Assembly (NCBI GenBank): GCA_965644315.1
Contig: CBFFRQ010000042.1
Span: forward strand, 661,042 to 725,041
Direction of reading: 5' to 3'
DNA from: Caecitellus pseudoparvulus
Lineage: Eukaryota; Bigyra: Bicosoecida
DNA: 64,000 nucleotides
Part shown: positions 30,932-42,400 of the stretch, piece after piece
How the letters are laid out: each line of letters begins with the position of its first letter
Numbering within the stretch: position 1 is the first letter of the stretch
Notes under the pieces: generated by a model
The model's database searches: none
What the model was told of the DNA's origin: nothing
What the model saw: only the letters and a program-made list of their open reading frames with translations
Position numbers and translations under genes: made by a program

Positions 30932-32119
30932 CTACCCCTTTTTGTTGTGCTGGTGGGCATTCGCTGGATTGGCAGGCTGCTGGCACTGGGCGCTGTGCCT
31001 GCCTGCTTCCAGGCACTTGAACACAGACAGCCCAGCATCGTCCCACCAGCCATCCACAGCTGCAAGCCACGAACCATCTTGGCGCTGCAATGCACTGTAC
31101 GTATGCATACCTGTGAAGCGCCAGTGCGGGGCTGCAGGGAAGGGTCGCAGCACGATGGTACCCTCCTCGAGGGACTCAGGGTACTCGTGCAGTGTGCGAG
31201 ACAAGCTCAACTTATGGGCCGTTACGGTGGTGCCAGTGTGGTGAAGCGACCACAGGCCACCCCCAGGGGCAGGTAAGAGCCGGCCAGATTGTCGGATGGA
31301 TGGTTTCCCAGCAGTCTTTACGAGCCTGAACGGGCCCACAATGGCTGGTGCCCACCACGCCCTTTCCACGCCCGCACCGCTGTCCTGGGCAAGAAGGAAC
31401 CACCCCCCTTGGCCGTCTGCATGCAGCACTGGGTCGATTGCGTGGCCTTTTGTCGCATCATGCAACAACTTGGTGTGTCGGGCCCACGGGCCACGGGGAG
31501 ATGGAGCAGAGTACAGCCACACTTCATGGGGGTGCGGCGACCCCGCTGTCGCACACACAGTCATGTACCATGCTCCCCCTTCTTGGACGACAAATGGGAA
31601 GCTCAGGTGGTACGGCTCACGCAGAACAATGCCAAGGTGGTGGAACGTGAATCCGTCGTCAGTGGACACAGCAAGGCCAATCACGCCTTCTTGCGCATCT
31701 GCGTCAAGGACTTCAGAGAAAATGTACAGCTCGTGCCCGACTTCCAGCAGGAAAGGGTCCGCTTGAAACACGGCGCGCACGTCGTGGACATCACCTCCCG
31801 TCAGAACTGGCCCATGAATGTGCGCCTCCCGCGCGAGCGGGCCTTGCCCAGCAGGGATGCGAGCAAGGCCGATGCTCCAGATCGCGTTGTTGTCACCTCT
31901 GCACCTCTTGGAGCTTCTTCCAGGGCATGGCCGATTCCAAGGGTGCCTGACACCCCGCGCTGCGTGAGCGGGAGGGCATGAACCAATTGCGGAAATTGCG
32001 GCATGAACCAGTCTGCATCGGCTCCCTCTCACAAGGCTCTGGTCCAGTGGGCACTTGAGATATCCACCACACGCCAGAAACGAGAAGTAGCACAAGAAAA
32101 CCAACGACCACATGCGCAT
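30932..32119 (-). CDS. GINT1-like five-bladed beta-propeller protein, type II membrane
   Basis: A 395-residue frame from the ATG at 32119. A hydrophobic N-terminus (WSLVFLCYFSFLACGGYL) acts as signal anchor. From about residue 80 it reads IWSIGLARIP, then VFQADPFLLEVGHELYIFSE, GVIGLAVSTDDGFTFHHLGI, REPYHLSFPFVVQEGGAWYM and VWLYSAPSPRGPW. This matches the GH43-like propeller domain found N-terminal to the GT64 domain of plant glucosamine inositolphosphorylceramide transferase (NPFLY...LYLFYE, GDIGVA, W.LGIAL.E.WHLSFPYVF, ELRLYRA). No GT64 domain follows here. A role in glycan or glycolipid transfer in the Golgi is inferred from the family only. The stretch at residues 30-75 looks foreign to the fold and may hide a small intron. 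Convergent with the repeat-protein gene. Confidence 0.7.
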   Translation of the reverse strand: MRMWSLVFLCYFSFLACGGYLKCPLDQSLVRGSRCRLVHAAISAIGSCPPAHAARGVRHPWNRPCPGRSSKRCRGDNNAIWSIGLARIPAGQGPLAREAHIHGPVLTGGDVHDVRAVFQADPFLLEVGHELYIFSEVLDADAQEGVIGLAVSTDDGFTFHHLGIVLREPYHLSFPFVVQEGGAWYMTVCATAGSPHPHEVWLYSAPSPRGPWARHTKLLHDATKGHAIDPVLHADGQGGWFLLAQDSGAGVERAWWAPAIVGPFRLVKTAGKPSIRQSGRLLPAPGGGLWSLHHTGTTVTAHKLSLSRTLHEYPESLEEGTIVLRPFPAAPHWRFTGMHTYSALQRQDGSWLAAVDGWWDDAGLSVFKCLEAGRHSAQCQQPANPANAHQHNKKG

Positions 32120-32849
32120 TTTGCACCTTCCATGACCAAAAGGTAGACTTCAATGGTGAGAGGCCGCACCTGCGCCTGGCGCAGAGAGCCATGGTTGCCT
32201 TCCGGCTCTCGACACCCAGAAGGCAGGCCTACCTGCAAGTCAAACATGGAAAACCGAACTTGTGTCTGGCTAAGGAATTTATATGTGTGCTTGGCTTGAT
32301 TGTGGAGATGTCTGGCCTTTCTGAGACTCCTGCGAAATTGCTACGTCCACCAGCGACTCTGTGCCCGGAAGGTTGAGGCAGCGACAAGGGCCAACGTTAG
32401 GTGGCTGTGACCTGCCCCATTATGAGATTTGCATGCTCTCTGCAGGTCCTGTGAATTAGAGGGGCACTGCGCGCACGCAGCTCCTTGATGAGCCCTTACG
32501 GGCAGCGCTTGAGCGAACGGGTTGAGGTGGGCTAGGCCTCCCGTGCCAAGCCTTTCGCAGGGAAGAACTGGAGACCAGCTCTGCTGGCTCTCTGATGTTG
32601 ATAGGCGGGTGTTGTCACCAGCGTTGCTTGGTTCCAGCGGCTGAGCAGTCCTACTTGGTGGGAGTGCAACCCGATCAGCTTGCACCAGCACTTGAGAAAG
32701 AGCTGCACTTCCGCCTCGACCCCACAATCCAACTCCCTCACCTCAAAATTTGTACCAAACATGGCACCAATTGCATAAGGTTTGGTCTAAATCGATTTCT
32801 CGGGCTCCTTCCGCGGCCCATTCGCCGGTAGGTGCCTCAGAAAGGCGGC
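32120..32849. other. Intergenic region, divergent
   Basis: About 730 bases between divergent starts. Base composition is near 50% GC, lower than the genes at the left of the window. Contains only short frames; no repeat, RNA gene or homology recognised. Confidence 0.4.
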
Positions 32850-35800
32850 ATGGCAGCTGCCGCAGCGACGCTCGGCGGGCTCGCTGAGTATCGCCCGGGC
32901 ATAGACTTTAAGGAGAAGCTCGTGAAGCTGCAGAAGAACTTGGAGAAGCTACAATGCGCTGAACCCCGGGAAGGCTTTGCGACTGAGGTGAATGAGGCCT
33001 GCAAGGAGTTGCTTGAACTGCTAGGGCAAGCACTTGCGAAAGGCAAGGAGCTTGGCACTTGCCTCCACGAAAGCGACCAGCTCGGCATTGTTGAAGACGA
33101 AGGGCACTTCAAGGTACTCAAGGGCCAGCTTGGGGTGGCCTTGCAGGAAGCCCAGAAGTGTGTTGATGCGACGAGGGTCGCCTTCTCCAATGGTGGGCTG
33201 GAGCAACGTCGCATCTTTCACCAACGAAGGGAGCAACTCAAGCACACAAGAGACGTCCTGACGACGTTTAAGGGGCGCCTGAAGTCTATGCTGCAAGTGC
33301 ATAAGGAGCGACTCGCTCTGTTTGAGATTGGGAGCAAGGACGGGCTCCAGACGACAGTTGCGAAGTTCGTCAACTCGTGCCAGGAGTCATTGACTGCTCT
33401 CAACTCGCACGCCGACTTCCATGCGCGTGCCAGCCTGGGGATTACAGGTGAGAAAGGTGGTGGCGCCCCTGGAGGCGCAGCGGTGACACCCACTGCGCTC
33501 TCTCGTGACTCTGTTGAACATGTGTTGAAGCATTCGCTTGAGCCCCTCAAGAAGTCCCTCCAAGTTGCGCTCCAGCGCTCCTCAGCCCGGGATCAGCAGA
33601 CGTCAGCATCAAAAAGCCGACTGATGAGCTTGTACAGTTTCATGTGGCGGGAGTTTTACAATATCGGAACGGTCAGTGCGGAGGATGGGAACCTGGCAAC
33701 CCTCTCTCGCCGGCTGCAAGACGTGGCTGCATGGGCTACCGACTTACAGGGCAGGCTGGAAGCTTGCCCTGAATCTGCAAGCCGTTCTCAACTTTCAGCT
33801 CTGGCTGTGGAGGCAGTGACCGCGCTTGCCGAAGTGGTCTCCCACCTCCCTGAGTTGGCAGTTATAACGTCTGAAGGGACGATAAAAAAGATCATCAAAG
33901 CGGATCAACTCGGTGGGGACAAGGAAAAAGCAGAAGCCTTGATCAAGATGATCGACAGTACGTGTGTGTTCTTGGATGTGTTCAGTGTCGAGGATTTGCC
34001 GGGTGAAGGCGGGAGTTTTCCAGCACAGGATTACCGGCAAGTGTTATGTGTGCAACCAAGGGGAGGCCCACTCAAGAACCAAAGGCTGGTGGTGAAATGG
34101 CGTACAAGCGAAAAGAGTGATAAGGACGCATATTCTACCCTGCGCACCTTTTATCAGGAGCTGTACTTGACTCTGCGAGCTCGTACTGGTGTTGCCCCGC
34201 TGCACGTCCCGAAAGTGCTCGGCATCGCCATTGCCGCCAAAGGCAAGAAGGGTGAATCCTCGCCCCCGGGTGGCTCTGCGGGGCAAGCTCCGCAGCCGAG
34301 CATCACCTGCGCGATTGTGATGGAGCGGGTTCCCGGCATTGAGCTTCGCACGTTGCTCCGGACACCTGCCTGGCGTGGAGTGAGTCGGCCAGTGCGGCTG
34401 AAGCTGGCTGCCTGCCTTTGGGAAGCTGTTGCACAGCTGCAGGCTTGCGAGATGGCCCACACAGACATCAAACCTGAGAACATCATTGTGCGCCTCCAGC
34501 TCTCTGATGCTGTGCAAGACGCGGTGGACGCCTGCACAACAAAGGGCGCTGACTCACCTCAGCCTGAAGAGCTGCCGGAGGAGATTTGGAAACCTCTGCA
34601 ACGGCAGCTTATACTCCAAGTCTGGCAGGATAAAGCCCGAGTCACGCTCATTGATTTCGAGGGCGCGGGGGTTGCAGCGTCAACTGGAAAGGTCAGGAGG
34701 AAGCAGTATTCCACACATGCGTTATCGACCGAAGCGACTTACACTGACTTGTACCTCCCACCGATGACAGCAGACACAGACCCGTCACGAATTCTTGATT
34801 GCATGGGTTTCGACATGTGGGCTAGTGCACTCGTCACTCTGTCTATGCTGGGCCTGCCCCAGTTGAGTGCTAGCCAGAATTTGGGAACCAAGCAATGCCC
34901 AAACAAGGTTGAGGGTTTTGAGTTGACAAGGGCCCTGTTCTACCACGAGGATGCTCTTGCCAAGGTGGCGCCCAACGCAGAGGGAACTCATGAAGAGCGC
35001 ATGGAGGAGCTGCTCCGCAACATCCCGCTCGAAGCCAGGGGAGCGTTGCTCCCGTGCTTCTCGGAAGTGCTTGAGGAGTGCATGTTTTGTGCAGCGGACG
35101 CTATGGATGGCAGCGATCCACCTCACTCGGCAGATGCTGAGGCTCTTCCAGAGGCAGCAGTCGGCGCTGGAGCTGCTGCTTCTCTGCAGCCAGGCCAAGG
35201 GGGTGAGGTTCGAAGCGTCTTCCGCGCTCCACGTATCGCGGACACACTCCGGGACCTGGCCATCCAGGAAAAGGAACGTGCTTTTGAGTATGCTGACGAT
35301 GAAGGTAATTCGAATACTGTCACGTTTCTGTCGTTCGGGGTTCTCCAAGGTGGTGACGCTGATGAGCATGTCGTCGAACTGCCAGCTGCCATGGAGGATC
35401 TCCCACCGTTCAGAAGTCAAGTTGTTCAAGGCAAAGGTGGAATTCTGCTGGCAAGGTCAGTGCTGGGCGACTCACTCCCTGCGAGCGCCATGCTTCACAA
35501 GAACGTTGTACTTTGGGCTCTTCAGGCCCTTAGCGACACGACCGGCTCAGGCAACGCAGAGAGGCAGACTGAATTCCGGGAGATGGGGCTCGAGGAGCGA
35601 GTACACGCGCTGCTGCTGCTGCTAGGGCTTGGTGGGGCGTGGCTGGAACCTGGCATGGCTTCTGGGCACTTGGATGCAGCAGTCACCGCTGCTGAAGCAT
35701 TGCTCAGTGACGACTTGCACTTGCCCAGCACAAGTCCAGATCTTCCATCGCTTCGTGGATCCTTTTTGGCATCTGCAGAGGGCCTTCGGGAGCTTGTGCT

Positions 35801-36890
35801 CTCCACAGTGCACACTGTGGCCGAGCCGAGTGACGAGCGCCTTGGGTCGCTTGCGCTTACAATGGTTCTCGCTTGTGTCCTCTTCGAGATGGCTGGCAGT
35901 CAGCGACATTCTGTTGAGGATCAAACTGCGGCGACGGGTGTCACCCGCCTTTTGAAAGAACTGCTCGGCGAGATTGGGGGGGGACGTGTAGGGGTCGCCT
36001 TCGCTCAGGACACCTTTGCCTGTGGGCAAGCATGCAGGGAGACTGACCCGGCAACGGCCTTTGCCTTCGACAGCATTGCTGCGAATTGCTCGCATACTGA
36101 GGCCATTGCAAGGGTTGAGCTGCAAAAATTGGAACAAAATTTGAGCCTGGAAGCTGCCCAGAGTGCGTACGACGCCGGCCTTCATTCCACGGCAGTGCCC
36201 GACACAGCCTCGTGTGCAGTGCTGTACCTGTGCGTGTTGCGGGTACTGCTAGAGACGACTGATGAGCAGGAGCACGAGCATGGATTGGTGGAAGAATTTC
36301 TGAGAAGCCCAGGAAGCGTGCCTTCTGCCTTTGGCAAGGTGGTGCTCCGGGGCGGCTGCAAGCGAGACCAGAATCTGGCGTGTGACGACATCTTGCGAAT
36401 CGCCAAAGCATTGTGGGACCGCCTTGAGAGCAAGACTGCTTGTCCGAATTTGCAGGGCGCAACAGAGATCTTGCTGGATTATTCCTTGAGCAACGGGGCC
36501 ATGAAAGCTTCGCCGCACTTTCCTTCACTGTGGACCAGGGGACCTCCCAGCTTTGCTCTATTGAGCGAGAAGTTTGCACCCAAGAAGCTTCAAGAGCGGT
36601 TCAAGGGATCTCAGCATGCGAATGTGCTCCAGAAAATCTTGATGGCACGGGCTGCGCAGCTTCAGCGGGAGATTGCTGCTGTTCCTGAGAGGTGCTCCGA
36701 ATTACGCAGGCGGATTGCCGCCGCAGCTCTTCCACCACCGCATGAGCGCCTTCGTGACCTCCCTCCCCCCCTTTGCTTCGCAAACCGAGAGGAGTTTCGG
36801 GCCAACATTAGCACAGAATTTGGGGATGTTGTGCCGACCGAAGACGACCTGATGCGCGTTGCGCGGGAGGTGCTCATCGGCTCTGCTTGA
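32850..36890 (+). CDS. Large divergent protein-kinase-like protein, single exon
   Basis: A 1,346-residue frame from the ATG at 32850. Residues 1-370 are mostly helical (FKEKLVKLQKNLEKLQ, ACKELLELLGQALAKGKEL). A divergent kinase fold spans about 395-680: LVVKWRT carries a candidate beta-3 Lys, YQELYLTL a possible alpha-C Glu, CAIVMERVPGIELRTLL the hinge, HTDIKPENIIV the catalytic loop at about 537 (HTD for HRD), VTLIDFEGAG at about 599 (DFE for DFG), and DMWASALVTLSMLGLP the alpha-F region. The catalytic Asp, Lys and Asn and the metal-binding Asp are present, so activity is possible. The C-terminal 650 residues are helical and match nothing known to me. The gene has no intron and its third positions are less GC-biased than in genes at 0-22 kb. 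Function unknown. Confidence 0.75.
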   Translation: MAAAAATLGGLAEYRPGIDFKEKLVKLQKNLEKLQCAEPREGFATEVNEACKELLELLGQALAKGKELGTCLHESDQLGIVEDEGHFKVLKGQLGVALQEAQKCVDATRVAFSNGGLEQRRIFHQRREQLKHTRDVLTTFKGRLKSMLQVHKERLALFEIGSKDGLQTTVAKFVNSCQESLTALNSHADFHARASLGITGEKGGGAPGGAAVTPTALSRDSVEHVLKHSLEPLKKSLQVALQRSSARDQQTSASKSRLMSLYSFMWREFYNIGTVSAEDGNLATLSRRLQDVAAWATDLQGRLEACPESASRSQLSALAVEAVTALAEVVSHLPELAVITSEGTIKKIIKADQLGGDKEKAEALIKMIDSTCVFLDVFSVEDLPGEGGSFPAQDYRQVLCVQPRGGPLKNQRLVVKWRTSEKSDKDAYSTLRTFYQELYLTLRARTGVAPLHVPKVLGIAIAAKGKKGESSPPGGSAGQAPQPSITCAIVMERVPGIELRTLLRTPAWRGVSRPVRLKLAACLWEAVAQLQACEMAHTDIKPENIIVRLQLSDAVQDAVDACTTKGADSPQPEELPEEIWKPLQRQLILQVWQDKARVTLIDFEGAGVAASTGKVRRKQYSTHALSTEATYTDLYLPPMTADTDPSRILDCMGFDMWASALVTLSMLGLPQLSASQNLGTKQCPNKVEGFELTRALFYHEDALAKVAPNAEGTHEERMEELLRNIPLEARGALLPCFSEVLEECMFCAADAMDGSDPPHSADAEALPEAAVGAGAAASLQPGQGGEVRSVFRAPRIADTLRDLAIQEKERAFEYADDEGNSNTVTFLSFGVLQGGDADEHVVELPAAMEDLPPFRSQVVQGKGGILLARSVLGDSLPASAMLHKNVVLWALQALSDTTGSGNAERQTEFREMGLEERVHALLLLLGLGGAWLEPGMASGHLDAAVTAAEALLSDDLHLPSTSPDLPSLRGSFLASAEGLRELVLSTVHTVAEPSDERLGSLALTMVLACVLFEMAGSQRHSVEDQTAATGVTRLLKELLGEIGGGRVGVAFAQDTFACGQACRETDPATAFAFDSIAANCSHTEAIARVELQKLEQNLSLEAAQSAYDAGLHSTAVPDTASCAVLYLCVLRVLLETTDEQEHEHGLVEEFLRSPGSVPSAFGKVVLRGGCKRDQNLACDDILRIAKALWDRLESKTACPNLQGATEILLDYSLSNGAMKASPHFPSLWTRGPPSFALLSEKFAPKKLQERFKGSQHANVLQKILMARAAQLQREIAAVPERCSELRRRIAAAALPPPHERLRDLPPPLCFANREEFRANISTEFGDVVPTEDDLMRVAREVLIGSA

Positions 36891-39464
36891 CCAGGTCCGC
36901 AGTGTTGCAGAGACGACCAGTACAAATGAAACGTGAATCCCAACCTGTAAAGCACGATGCACCATCTCCCCAAAGTCGTGAGCCCAGTGCAACCGCTGCA
37001 CTCTGACAATGGAGTGGGCTTGCGTTTCACCCCATCGAAAGCCAGCCTAACTACGGCGTCCGGGCATGCACGTGCTTCTTCGTGGCAGGGTAAGGTTTCC
37101 CAGTGCTGAAGGGCGAGCTAGATAAAGACACGCACAGGGTGGGTTTTACGTGTGCATTGCTTCCAGCTTGCTCAAGGTCTCGCTGCATGAGGCTTGTGGC
37201 CGTGAGCCTTGCAGGATGAAACTCCGCTCGCACCAGCGTCGACAATGCCAGCCCTGCTCCAGTCCTCAGCGCTGCAGCAGGCTGCCCTTCAACCAGAGAA
37301 AGGAATATTGATCTGATTTCCATTTCCGTCCGCGAACTCCTGTGCTGTGTGTTAAATGGCGTGGGCCAGACGTTTAGCCCGAGTGGCACTGGCGCTCTCA
37401 ACCGGTGTGGTGCCGGCCACATCGAGGTGGAGTTGGGAGCTCCTTGAGTGTGCGCTTGGGGAGTGTGGTGCTGGATCTTGTAGTAGTCCATTGTAGTCAC
37501 GCTGTGTGTGGTGCCGCTGGGCCGCGCTGCTGTGGGTGTCGCTTCAGCGAGCCCGGTGCTGAGGTGCCACACATCGGCCAAGCTCGCCTCGCTGTACTGG
37601 CCTGGCGATGGAGAGAGTTGAGATGCAGCGCAGAGAAGAGTACCTGTCCACATCATCTGACATTCGTCCTGGAAGGTGTGCGCTGAGCAAGCCAGGGCAA
37701 CATTTGCGGGAGGCTGGGCAACCGAGGGTACCTTGGTGACGGTGTATGCCGTGCTTGCCAGGATGCCTGGCTTGCCGCCCACTTCCTCTCACGGATCGAT
37801 GGACCTAATCAGCATGCAGCCTTGTGCCTCAGTTGCGTCCTTACTCAGTGCTGCATCCACGGAGTCATCGCCATTCCGCGGCGCGGACATGAGACCCTGC
37901 TCAGCAGGGTTTGAGGGAGTGTCATCAGCAGTCCTTCACCATGCTGGGGTGGCAGCCTAGCCAGACTCAGTGCTGCATGTGTAGGCACGATATCTCCGCC
38001 AGGTAGTCCCACAGTCACAGGCTGTGCAGGTGACGCCATGGGCTTGCCCAGTACTGAACCCAGAGAACCCGCAACGGTCGCCGTGCCGAGAGGCAGGATC
38101 TTGTCTGAGGGAGCCTCAGGAAGGCTTGCAAAAACCACGCTGTCTTTGGTACATTGCTGGATGGACTCGGTGCTGGCGGGGGCGGTGCCTAGCAGCAGCC
38201 GGCTGGCCGCAGCAGGACTGACTTGCATCTTGGCTCAGGCTCTGGCGAAGGTTCAGCCGAATCAAAGGGCGCCATGGCCGTTTGGAAGGCTTCTGCACAG
38301 GACTTGCCCAACCATGTCAATGACATGAGGTTGGGGCAGCATCCACCAGGCGCTGCGGCTTGGGGGACCATTGCTGGACTGGCACCACCTCCAAAGCCAG
38401 AGAGAAAGCCAGTGCCTGTGTGGTGGCAGAGCCACTGCTGTGGCGCATGGGGGTGGGGGGGGTCGAAGGGGACCAACGCATCAAAGCTAGATGTTGTATC
38501 ATGATTCTGGCCAGAGGTAGGCACCATAAGCCCTGTCTGCCGCTCCAATGCTGAGAAGTGCTAGAGTGCAAGTCGGGCAAGGCGAAGCGCTGGCTTGAGA
38601 GCTGCACTACACCTTGCTGCAATGGCTCATGTCAAGGCTAGCGCAGGCCGACAGTACTGTGGTGGGGATTTTGTGTGCTACACCCTCTCCAAAGACACTT
38701 CTGAGAGGTACAAGGACCTTCCAAGCTCGACGAACGGCGAGTTTGTAGAGGCGCCTTGTTGAGCATAGAAGCAGTCCTCTGCATCTGTGTGGGAGCTGCG
38801 GGCGTTGCTAAGGCGGCAAGACGCCTAACACCATGGAGGACTGTGCAGACAGGTGCACTGGAAGCCAGCCCTCGAGATGAGATGTACACTTCGAGGGTCA
38901 GGTTGGCTTTCTGGAGCTTTGCCAGGCCGATAGTTCATGACAGGGCGTAGGCCAGAGACAAGCTTCAGAGACAAAGGACTTTAGCGGAGGCTGTCTTCTG
39001 AGGTGGCAAGGTGTCAAAACGCGCCTGGGTGCACGCTCTTGGCTCGAGAGGCTCAGCGCCGGGTTGGCAACATGTGGTACAGAGATCCCACGATTCGCAT
39101 GGACGCACACATTCATCTCAACCGGCATTGCAGCTCGCAGGCATTTGAAAGGAACCAGATCGGACATTTTGACCCATTTTGCAGTGGATTTCTTCTTCTC
39201 AGTGTTCCAGCTTTTCAAGTGTAAGTGCGTGTGCCTTACTTGGTCGAGGCGGAATTAGCGCGCCTAGTTGTGCTACGTGCAAGGCTGTCAGAGTACAAGT
39301 GTGCCAACGGACCACACGAAAGTTTTGAAGGCCATTTCTGTCGGCATGCACTGACTTTGAACACATATTTATACTGTTGGTATGCTTCGTTCTTCCTCGT
39401 GGCCTTGTTCCGCTGAAATAGATCGGACTCCTCCGCATGTATTCATTGCTGCAGCATCTCGCAC
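36891..39464. other. 2.6-kb region without a recognisable gene
   Basis: Frames up to 243 codons exist on the minus strand (37051-37782, 37845-38228, 38189-38548). They encode Ser/Pro/Ala/Thr-rich sequence with no homology, and I could not link them by convincing splice sites. One spliced, disordered minus-strand protein remains possible. No tandem repeat, transposon end or tRNA was seen. Confidence 0.4.
37051..37782 (-). CDS. Doubtful hypothetical protein
   Basis: A 243-codon minus-strand frame, the longest in the gene-poor interval. Composition (Thr, Ser, Pro, Ala, His) is unlike a folded domain and no motif is recognisable. It starts at a non-obvious position and might be an exon of a longer minus-strand gene continuing to about 38548. 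Listed because the interval is otherwise empty; chance open frame is as likely. Confidence 0.22.
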   Translation of the reverse strand: MGGKPGILASTAYTVTKVPSVAQPPANVALACSAHTFQDECQMMWTGTLLCAASQLSPSPGQYSEASLADVWHLSTGLAEATPTAARPSGTTHSVTTMDYYKIQHHTPQAHTQGAPNSTSMWPAPHRLRAPVPLGLNVWPTPFNTQHRSSRTEMEIRSIFLSLVEGQPAAALRTGAGLALSTLVRAEFHPARLTATSLMQRDLEQAGSNAHVKPTLCVSLSSSPFSTGKPYPATKKHVHARTP

Positions 39465-42400
39465 ATGTCGATCAAAAGCCATCTCTGCCAGAATTGCGCA
39501 GGTTTCAGCTCAAAGACCAAAATCACAGCCATAATGTGCAGTAGCACAAGGGCCTCGCTTCAAGCACGGTCCCCGTTGGCCTCAGCTCGCCCAGGCCATC
39601 GGCAGCGATCTTTGGCGTTGCACTGGTGTTTCGTTGCCGCTGTGTTTCTGGCCATGGCAGCTGTTTGCTTGGCACAGGCAAGGCTCTCGCAAGTTGAAGG
39701 CGCCAAGGCCATCTTGCCCAGTGTTCATATTCGGCGACTTTCTGGGACAGGCCCGCAAGTCTTTAGCATTTCTGCCGGTGGCTCACACTCATGTGCCAGA
39801 CTTGGTGGAGGTGTCAAGTGCTGGGGTTACAACTCGCATGGCCAGCTGGGGTACGGCAACACAGTCAATGTTGGTGACGATGAAGTTCCAGCCACGATAG
39901 GTGCTGTGGATTTGGGCCCTGTCACTGTGACGCAGGTGGCAGCTGGGAGTTTACACACCTGTGTGTTGTCGTCCAGCGGTCAAGTCACGTGTTGGGGGTA
40001 CAGCTCCGATGGGAATCTGGGGTACGGCAACACACTCCGTATCGGTGACGATGAGCTTCCATCCTCGGTCGGCACTGTGGATTTGGGCAGTGGTGTCACT
40101 GTGACTCAGGTGGTAGCAGGGCATTATTTCACCTGTGCTTTGATTTCCAGCGGTGAAGTTATGTGCTGGGGACGTGGGGGTGCTGGCCAGTTGGGATATG
40201 GCAGCACAGTCGATATTGGAGACAATGAGCTTCCATCCTCGGTAGGCACTGTGGATTTGGGCAGTGGTGTCACTGTGACTCAGGTGACAGCTGGGGACTC
40301 ACACACCTGTGTGTTGTTGTCCAGCGGTGGAGTCATGTGCTGGGGGTCTGGAGGCTATGGCCAGCTGGGCTACGGCAACACACTCCGTATCGGAGACGAT
40401 GAGCTTCCATCCTCGGTCGGCACTGTGGATTTGGGTAGTGGTGTCACTGTGACTCAGGTGACAGCCGGGGATGATCACACATGTGCGTTGTTGTCCAGCG
40501 GTGGAGTCATGTGCTGGGGACGTGCGGACGAAGGCCGGTTGGGGTACGGTAACATAGAACGCATCGGAGACAATGAGCTTCCATCTTCGGTCGGCACTGT
40601 GGATTTGGGCAGTGGTGTCACTGTGACCCAGGTGACAGCTGGGTATCATCACACATGTGCGTTGTTGTCCAGCGGTGGAGTCATGTGCTGGGGACGTGGA
40701 AACATGGGACAGTTGGGGTACGGCAACACAGTCGACATTGGAGACAATGAGCTTCCATCCTCGGTAGGCACTGTGGATTTGGGCAGTGGTGTCACTGTGG
40801 CGGAGGTTTCTGCTGGGGGTTTACACACTTGTGCGTTATTGCAGAGTGGGGGTGTGATGTGCTGGGGGTACAACCTCTTCGGCGGACTGGGGTATGGCCA
40901 CACAGGTCATGTCGGAGACAATGAGCTTCCATCCACGGCAGGCAATGTGCAACTTGTGTTTCCTTCCTTGACACCCTCTCCAACCGCCAGCCCAACCTCA
41001 TCTCCGTCATCAACCCATTCCACAACAGCGCTACCAACAACCTCTCCAAGTAGCACTCCAAGTACATCAATGACGGCATCCAAGAGCTCTGCCCCAACGC
41101 CATCATCGACAGCTTCCAGCATGACAACGGCAACGAGCTCGGCGAGCGGCACACCAAGTACATCAATGACGGCATCCAAGAGCTCTGCCCCAACGCCATC
41201 ATCGACAGCTTCCAGCATGACAACGGCGACGACTTCGGCGAGCGGCACACCAAGTACATCAATGACGGCATCCAAGAGCTCTGCCCCAACGCCATCATCG
41301 ACAGCTTCCAGCATGACAACGGCAACGAGCTCGGCGAGAAGTAGAATATCTGCTTCATTCTCTGCAGATCCTCAGGCAGCCACGCCCACTCCCACAGTAT
41401 CTCCATCACCCTCAGCGCCCATTGCAGCAGGCTCGAGTTGGGCCTGGCAAGTGGGGACTGCAGGAACCTCGTCTTCCACCTTTCATCTTGCGTTTCCTGG
41501 CTCGGCCACGTGCCACACTGGATGTGACAGCGCCACAACAGCAAAGCTTCTGCCCTGTCCACGCCAAGGTGCATGTCCAGTGTCCAGTACGTTGACACAC
41601 ATCACTGGCTGCGCACCGGGCCACACTGGGGCAGCGTGCGGCACTTGTGTCGCAGGTTGGGCAGCTGTGTCACCTTGCTTAGCTTGTCAACAATGCCCAG
41701 ATTCTGGCTTGTCCCCAGCAGGCGCAGCAGTTGGCTTTGCTGCGTTGCAGGTCACCATGACCCTAGCGGTGGCAGTCTTCAGTCTCCGCAAGTATGCCAA
41801 GTCTCCAGAGAAACTCACCACCAGCCTGTTCTCAGGTGGACTGCGGGTCATGCTCTGGTTCATTGGCATATCTGCGCAGATCGCCATCCTCGCTCCTTCA
41901 AGTCCAGACTCCCTCCAAGCGTCAGCACACTCCCTGCACCAGTGGGCAGGCGCATGTGAGCTGGCCAGGCCGTGGGCAGGCGAACCCACCTCAAATCTGA
42001 ATGGCACGCTGTATACTCGCGATGCTGACACTGAATCGGCAGGTGCAGGTGGCATGGCTGTGCTGTCTGGCATCACTGGTTCGAGCAGCTTAGCTAGTCT
42101 GCCATCTGTGGCCTGTGCTGCAGGTGGTGGCGACCCATCCAGTCCAGACAACGACGGCAACCTGTTCATGGTGGCGCTGGGCGCCTTCCTGCTCCTGGCA
42201 TCGGCACTGACGCTGGGTCTAACCGAGCCTGCAGCTGACACAACGCGTGGGGTGTGGTGCAGTGTGTTGCTGTTGCTCCCAGCAGCTGCGTACATTCGCC
42301 TGCTGCCAGCTCTGCTGCAGCTGCATGCCGAGTTGGTGGGCCTGCGGCCTCAGCACGAAGCACTGACCGATGCAAACGCGCCAGCTGGCACCATGAAGGC

